From Armatimonadota bacterium (GTDB lineage Bacteria > Armatimonadota > DTGP01 > JAKQQT01), in the NCBI GenBank assembly GCA_036504095.1, contig DASXVS010000045.1, forward strand, positions 159,522 to 223,521: DNA of 64,000 nt. The letters are read 5' to 3'. The notes below the pieces were generated by a model, which saw only the letters and a program-made list of their open reading frames with translations, was not told the DNA's origin and searched no databases. The stretch's first letter is position 1; each line of letters opens with the position of its first letter. The translations under genes and the position numbers were made by a program. This document shows positions 61,801 through 64,000 of the stretch, one piece after another.

Positions 61801-63545
61801 AACTGGATGTCAGCCCCGGTCACGGCATCAGGCGCGGCAACCGGAACGCTGATGGTGGTTACCGGGTAGTTGGCCGGCTTGTTCGCCGAGATCGAGTACG
61901 TGCCCGTCGGCAGGCCGCGGAACATATATGTGCCGTCGGCGCTGGTGTTGATCGTGTAACTCAGCATCTTGACAAAGGCATTGGCTACGGGGCCGCTTCC
62001 TTCGGAGACAGGCTTCTTCACCGTGCCGCTGATGGACCCGACCGGGCCCGGGACGTCGATGGTGTCGCCCGACCATGCGAAGATGAAAGCGCTGAGGGTG
62101 GTATTGGCGTTCAGCAGGTCGGGACCGAACGAGATGCTCTTCAGCACTTTCGTAGAGTCCGCGATGATGAAGCGCATGAACACGTTGAATGCCGGCGGCG
62201 TATTGCCTTCGGGAACCGCGGTTCCGTCCGTTGACTTAAGCCGTTTGTCCACCGAGAAGGCAACGATTTCATCATCGCCAGCACCGCCGCCGCCGTTGTT
62301 GAAACGATACAGCGAGTTACCGGCCACCGAGACGACAGGCTGAACGGTGCCGTCCGTGTAGTTCAGATAGGCCAGCGTATCGCCCTGGCCGTCCGTGCCG
62401 TTCTGGATCATGTACAACGCGGAGTACTTCGCGGGCGGAACGGGGATGACGGCGTTAACGGATGTGATGACATTGTTTTTGCCGGGGGCGGTGGGCGGGA
62501 ACCAGAAGTTCAGGGTTGGAGGCATGAGGGAGCCGAGCCCGAAGGTGGTGCCCGCCGGGAAGCCGCCATTGGCCGCGCCTGTGAACCACAGGGAATCGCC
62601 GGCAGGGAGCTCGTCGGAGGGCAGGTTCAGGCCGCCGGAGGACGCGTTGCCACCATTGCTCTCACCTGGGTTGGAAATATTGTCGAGGTTGTAGTTCGGC
62701 AGCGGCGCGGTGTTGGCCGCCGTGTTCTGAACAACCTGGGTGAACGTCAGATTTTGCGTGACCACACCACCGCCTGAGACGGCGGCCGTGGACTGGACCG
62801 GAGCGTACTGCCCTGGGGCGATCGCGAACAGGACGTATGTTCCGTCATAGAGCCCGGTGAAATTGAAGGCGCCCGTGGCATCCGTTTTCGCCTTGGAGAC
62901 ACTGGAGGGCGGCCCGTTTGTTACCGGCTGCGGTCCGATGATTTCGATAAAGGCATTGTTGACCGGGTTTGTGCCGAATAGCGCCGTACCGGTGATAGCC
63001 GGGGCCACGTCCAGCACCTGGAGTTCGTTGATTCCCCAGACTGTGCTCGTATTGCTGCTGACGGTACCGGCAATGCGCACATACCGGTGCGACTGCGCGC
63101 CAATATCGATGAAATCGTTGGCGGTGCTGAATCCTGCGGGATCCGCCGTGCGTGTGTAGACGATGGACCAGTCACCCGTTCCATAGAAGAACGAGGTGGG
63201 ATCCGTATCCACGGCGTCTCCAACTTCAACGGTGAAGGCGGTCGCGTGATCCCCGGTCCAGTTCAAACGCACGTAGCGGAAACTTGAGATGGCCCCCAGG
63301 TCTACGCCCGCCTGGTCGTTGCCGGTGTTGGGAGAGCCGGCGTTGTTCCAGGACGTGGTGAAGTTGCCATCGGTGAGGTTGGCTGTCGTATCCGTGCCGG
63401 TCCCGGCGACGGGACTGTTCCACGACGCGAAGGCGGGTTTGCCGAGAGCCAGGTTGGTGGCTCGGGCGCTGATGGCCGGCCACAATGCGAGCAAAAGCAG
63501 CGCAACGAGACCGGGCACCCATTGAGTGGGAAGGCGTCTGTTCAT
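58821..63545 (-). CDS. Large secreted modular protein with F5/8 C-like domain, carboxypeptidase-regulatory repeats and dockerin-like tail
   Basis: This 1574-aa protein has a signal peptide (GLVALLLLALWPAISARA). An F5/8 type C (discoidin) lectin-like domain covers about residues 30-180 (GKPAFASWNSP, DGNFTTSWNNAG, RYVRLNWTGD). Carboxypeptidase-regulatory-like beta domains follow (TDATGAFNFTGLYDGTYVL; DGTYMFRGLPTGTYSISA; PLGASSSGPLNMAQV). They alternate with beta modules containing YxDGT motifs (YLNYTDGT, LNYADGTSE, LTYDDGTSEQ). The last ~35 residues carry ALKIAAGLQ and GVITIQDAIALA, matching the dockerin-like tail at 1-1456. No enzyme domain is seen; carbohydrate binding or scaffold function is likely. 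A large anti-sense open frame lies within it and is not a gene. Confidence 0.85.
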   Translation of the reverse strand: MNRRLPTQWVPGLVALLLLALWPAISARATNLALGKPAFASWNSPVAGTGTDTTANLTDGNFTTSWNNAGSPNTGNDQAGVDLGAISSFRYVRLNWTGDHATAFTVEVGDAVDTDPTSFFYGTGDWSIVYTRTADPAGFSTANDFIDIGAQSHRYVRIAGTVSSNTSTVWGINELQVLDVAPAITGTALFGTNPVNNAFIEIIGPQPVTNGPPSSVSKAKTDATGAFNFTGLYDGTYVLFAIAPGQYAPVQSTAAVSGGGVVTQNLTFTQVVQNTAANTAPLPNYNLDNISNPGESNGGNASSGGLNLPSDELPAGDSLWFTGAANGGFPAGTTFGLGSLMPPTLNFWFPPTAPGKNNVITSVNAVIPVPPAKYSALYMIQNGTDGQGDTLAYLNYTDGTVQPVVSVAGNSLYRFNNGGGGAGDDEIVAFSVDKRLKSTDGTAVPEGNTPPAFNVFMRFIIADSTKVLKSISFGPDLLNANTTLSAFIFAWSGDTIDVPGPVGSISGTVKKPVSEGSGPVANAFVKMLSYTINTSADGTYMFRGLPTGTYSISANKPANYPVTTISVPVAAPDAVTGADIQFPYPIPVITDPLTNPTLDQISTDDPAATTTDPAKFGDFQFTAFGLGSEYMPKGLYSPNTVADPLPDTVHHNGASIKNWEASAGAPGALAFDFGDPTIDSPVAPGVAGYPEGGTPNLISIRDYELLAPQTNVLNCYLAVTGLEGGVNMRATLNYADGTSEVKPIAISDWYQPGTSNELPYVTMHGRHTTAGGRTPPWEDGVGSTTSSAANIYIKALVIPCNPAKVLHDIRFDRSNQTNKYPFVSAVSWETATPQPVSSDIRVTVKMSDGVTPAAGAWIAMSPYSTKCDANGVGVFKGVPAGQKVDLDAFLYGQTKPGVLAGHVVPVGMKMPAPDDVTITLPAEAPVFTYLPLNYNFDMIAMADMTGDYKGSSGGDTCFNGDLMPASGTIVQDARTNNVPFKMPNKETYFNNVQRCNGQTWQIAPGHYSALSIIGEGQGNGNFGTLAYYEHFTLTYDDGTSEQVQIAHHDWVGNWTNPGTQTPKRMFYREFSPAAAPNLTDVGFNIRSRRENNSDESRNADSTAAFVQQLLPVNAAKVLKSVTLPYMFSGVGTNDFSILAATLEGSDVVSTTVTGTVVGQPLGASSSGPLNMAQVIFDDAHMAYTAADGTFSISSVAPGTYSVTVIPVATGILTKTFPATIAAGANSLGTLDVGAGQTYIYAVLGATNISNGLKQMEGVFNGYSSDTNRPRNLVNVTDSMTSPVAVGGRQNRIDNISQANDYFYFQVDPGWLYRGRMGDIGKMPSEDGTVPGVPATGPGMDLNTFVMPASPPAGGGGLPGTANWKVGPHVRIRIEYFDNAKAGQTNDSIGLNYNRMEGWTHSMSGTPWVSTAGATATLGSNRTMRTTDPYRTIQTKNAAGTGNTDWIVTKGSTNTWKTFEWDLVPVASANTYMAPGTAVMEAFGAYKNQNLFADFRLNPRSNTGDNPDIIRSVIIYLDGTSVPTLPAVPSASDALKIAAGLQAATSGTMGVDDIAAPSGVITIQDAIALAKQGLK

Positions 63546-63789
63546 GACAGGCTGTTTTCCTTTCTGAGTAAGACGGATGATCTAGTGTTGCCGGCATTTC
63601 TGCCGAAGTCTGCCAACGATCACATGCGGAAGGAGCAGTGACGGGGTGGAATGCCGCGCTCCCTCCCAGAGTGCGGACGCCGCGTTTCGGCGTCGCCCGC
63701 TGGTGTTCAAGGCCTGTGTCCGCTTCCGGAATGGAAAGATGAATCAATACCTGGATGAAGCGCTACCGGGAGCCTTGAATCTGTGTCAG
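63546..63789. other. Gap between LacI-type regulator and secreted protein
   Basis: This 244-base region should contain the promoter of the 1574-aa protein on the minus strand. No clear -10/-35 pair was found. The regulator's 3' end lies just upstream. No other feature is seen. Confidence 0.35.
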
Positions 63790-64000
63790 TCAGATGGTAA
63801 ATCGCGCGAGCGCGTCTGGAACCCTCGTCGTGAGCGCGTTGGCCGTTTGCGACGACCAGGTCTCCTCGGGGAGTTCCGCGAGTTGGACGGTTTCGGGCAC
63901 GGTCGACGCCCGAACGATGAGAGGCGTGTCCAGCAGGACGTGGCGGATGGGCAATTGCGGAGCCGCCATGCGCTGCCGAAGGAGGATTGCTGCGTGCCGC
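63790..64000 (-). CDS. LacI/GalR-family transcriptional regulator, C-terminal fragment
   Basis: Only the last ~70 codons are present; the gene continues beyond the right edge. The minus-strand frame reads AAILLRQRMAAPQLP followed by IRHVLLDTPLIVRAST, the usual closing beta-strand motif of LacI-type sugar-binding domains. A short Thr/Ala-rich end and a TGA stop at 63790-63792 come next. The DNA-binding domain is outside the window, so target and ligand are unknown. It could regulate the adjacent 1574-aa protein or the pseudopilin gene. Confidence 0.7.
   Translation of the reverse strand, partial: RHAAILLRQRMAAPQLPIRHVLLDTPLIVRASTVPETVQLAELPEETWSSQTANALTTRVPDALARFTI

Noticed and set aside
60069..62234. 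721-codon plus-strand open frame inside the 1574-aa gene
   Set aside because: It is fully antisense to a gene with clear domains, is very rich in Arg, Val, Gly and Asp from complementary codons, and has no recognisable motif.
1..64000. CRISPR arrays, insertion sequences, prophage genes, integrases
   Set aside because: No regularly spaced repeats, transposase or integrase motifs were seen anywhere in the window.

Overview
The window is a 64 kb piece of a GC-rich bacterial chromosome. It shows no phage, plasmid, insertion-sequence or CRISPR hallmarks. Several traits together suggest a phylum such as Armatimonadota, with Planctomycetota-like or other didermic soil and aquatic groups as alternatives: a PEP-CTERM surface protein, a DUF1559-type pseudopilin, very large secreted proteins with carboxypeptidase-regulatory-like domains and dockerin-like tails, a bacterial alpha-2-macroglobulin, and a large secreted set of polysaccharide-degrading enzymes. 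This placement is inferred from gene content and not from a marker-gene tree.

Layout. (1) 1-1456: 3' part of a secreted parallel beta-helix protein with a dockerin-like tail. (2) 1.7-24.8 kb: mostly housekeeping genes. These are glnS (minus strand), tRNA-Pro, recG, coaD, a coiled-coil protein, pta-ackA, a yceD/DUF177-rpmF-plsX-fabH-fabD-fabG-acpP-fabF fatty-acid block, a glycosyltransferase, a zinc-ribbon protein, an aspartate-type aminotransferase, rnc, the methylthioadenosine salvage genes mtnP-mtnA-apt, two ABC-2 permeases without an ATPase, and an ADP-ribosylglycohydrolase with a small overlapping partner. (3) 25-29 kb: a PEP-CTERM protein with a terminator, then a TPP riboswitch driving thiG, a thiE/tenI homologue, thiS and thiO, then tRNA-Arg. 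(4) 29.1-35.0 kb, minus strand: a translationally coupled three-gene operon encoding an exported AMMECR1-domain protein, an alpha-2-macroglobulin without thioester, and a lipoprotein that fuses a TlpA-like thioredoxin fold to a NodB deacetylase. (5) 35.4-42.5 kb: a surface-glycan cluster with a PseB-like dehydratase, two DegT-family aminotransferase homologues (one without its catalytic lysine), a GNAT acyltransferase, a Wzx-like flippase and a glycosyltransferase. (6) 42.5-54.3 kb: a uronate-polysaccharide utilisation locus. The minus-strand operon is toroid protein, kdgK, eda, kduI/iolB, exuT-like MFS, kduD, DUF4861. Divergent from it is a 1126-aa secreted GH105 enzyme fused to a second large catalytic-looking region. 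(7) 54.3-57.4 kb: an acyl-reductase-like SDR and a ferredoxin-FAD oxidoreductase with unusual domain order. (8) 57.9-64 kb: a pseudopilin, a 1574-aa modular secreted protein and the 3' end of a LacI-family regulator gene.

How it fits together. The locus in (6) gives a complete route. Extracellular chain cleavage and removal of unsaturated uronic acid would be followed by MFS uptake and then KduI, KduD, KdgK and Eda, yielding pyruvate and glyceraldehyde-3-phosphate. MtnP releases adenine that the adjacent Apt converts to AMP, while MtnA handles the sugar half. The thiazole branch of thiamine synthesis is under TPP control.

The least explained parts are the AMMECR1/A2M/redoxin-NodB operon, the Lys-to-Arg DegT homologue, the GH105 fusion, and the ferredoxin-FAD/acyl-reductase pair.
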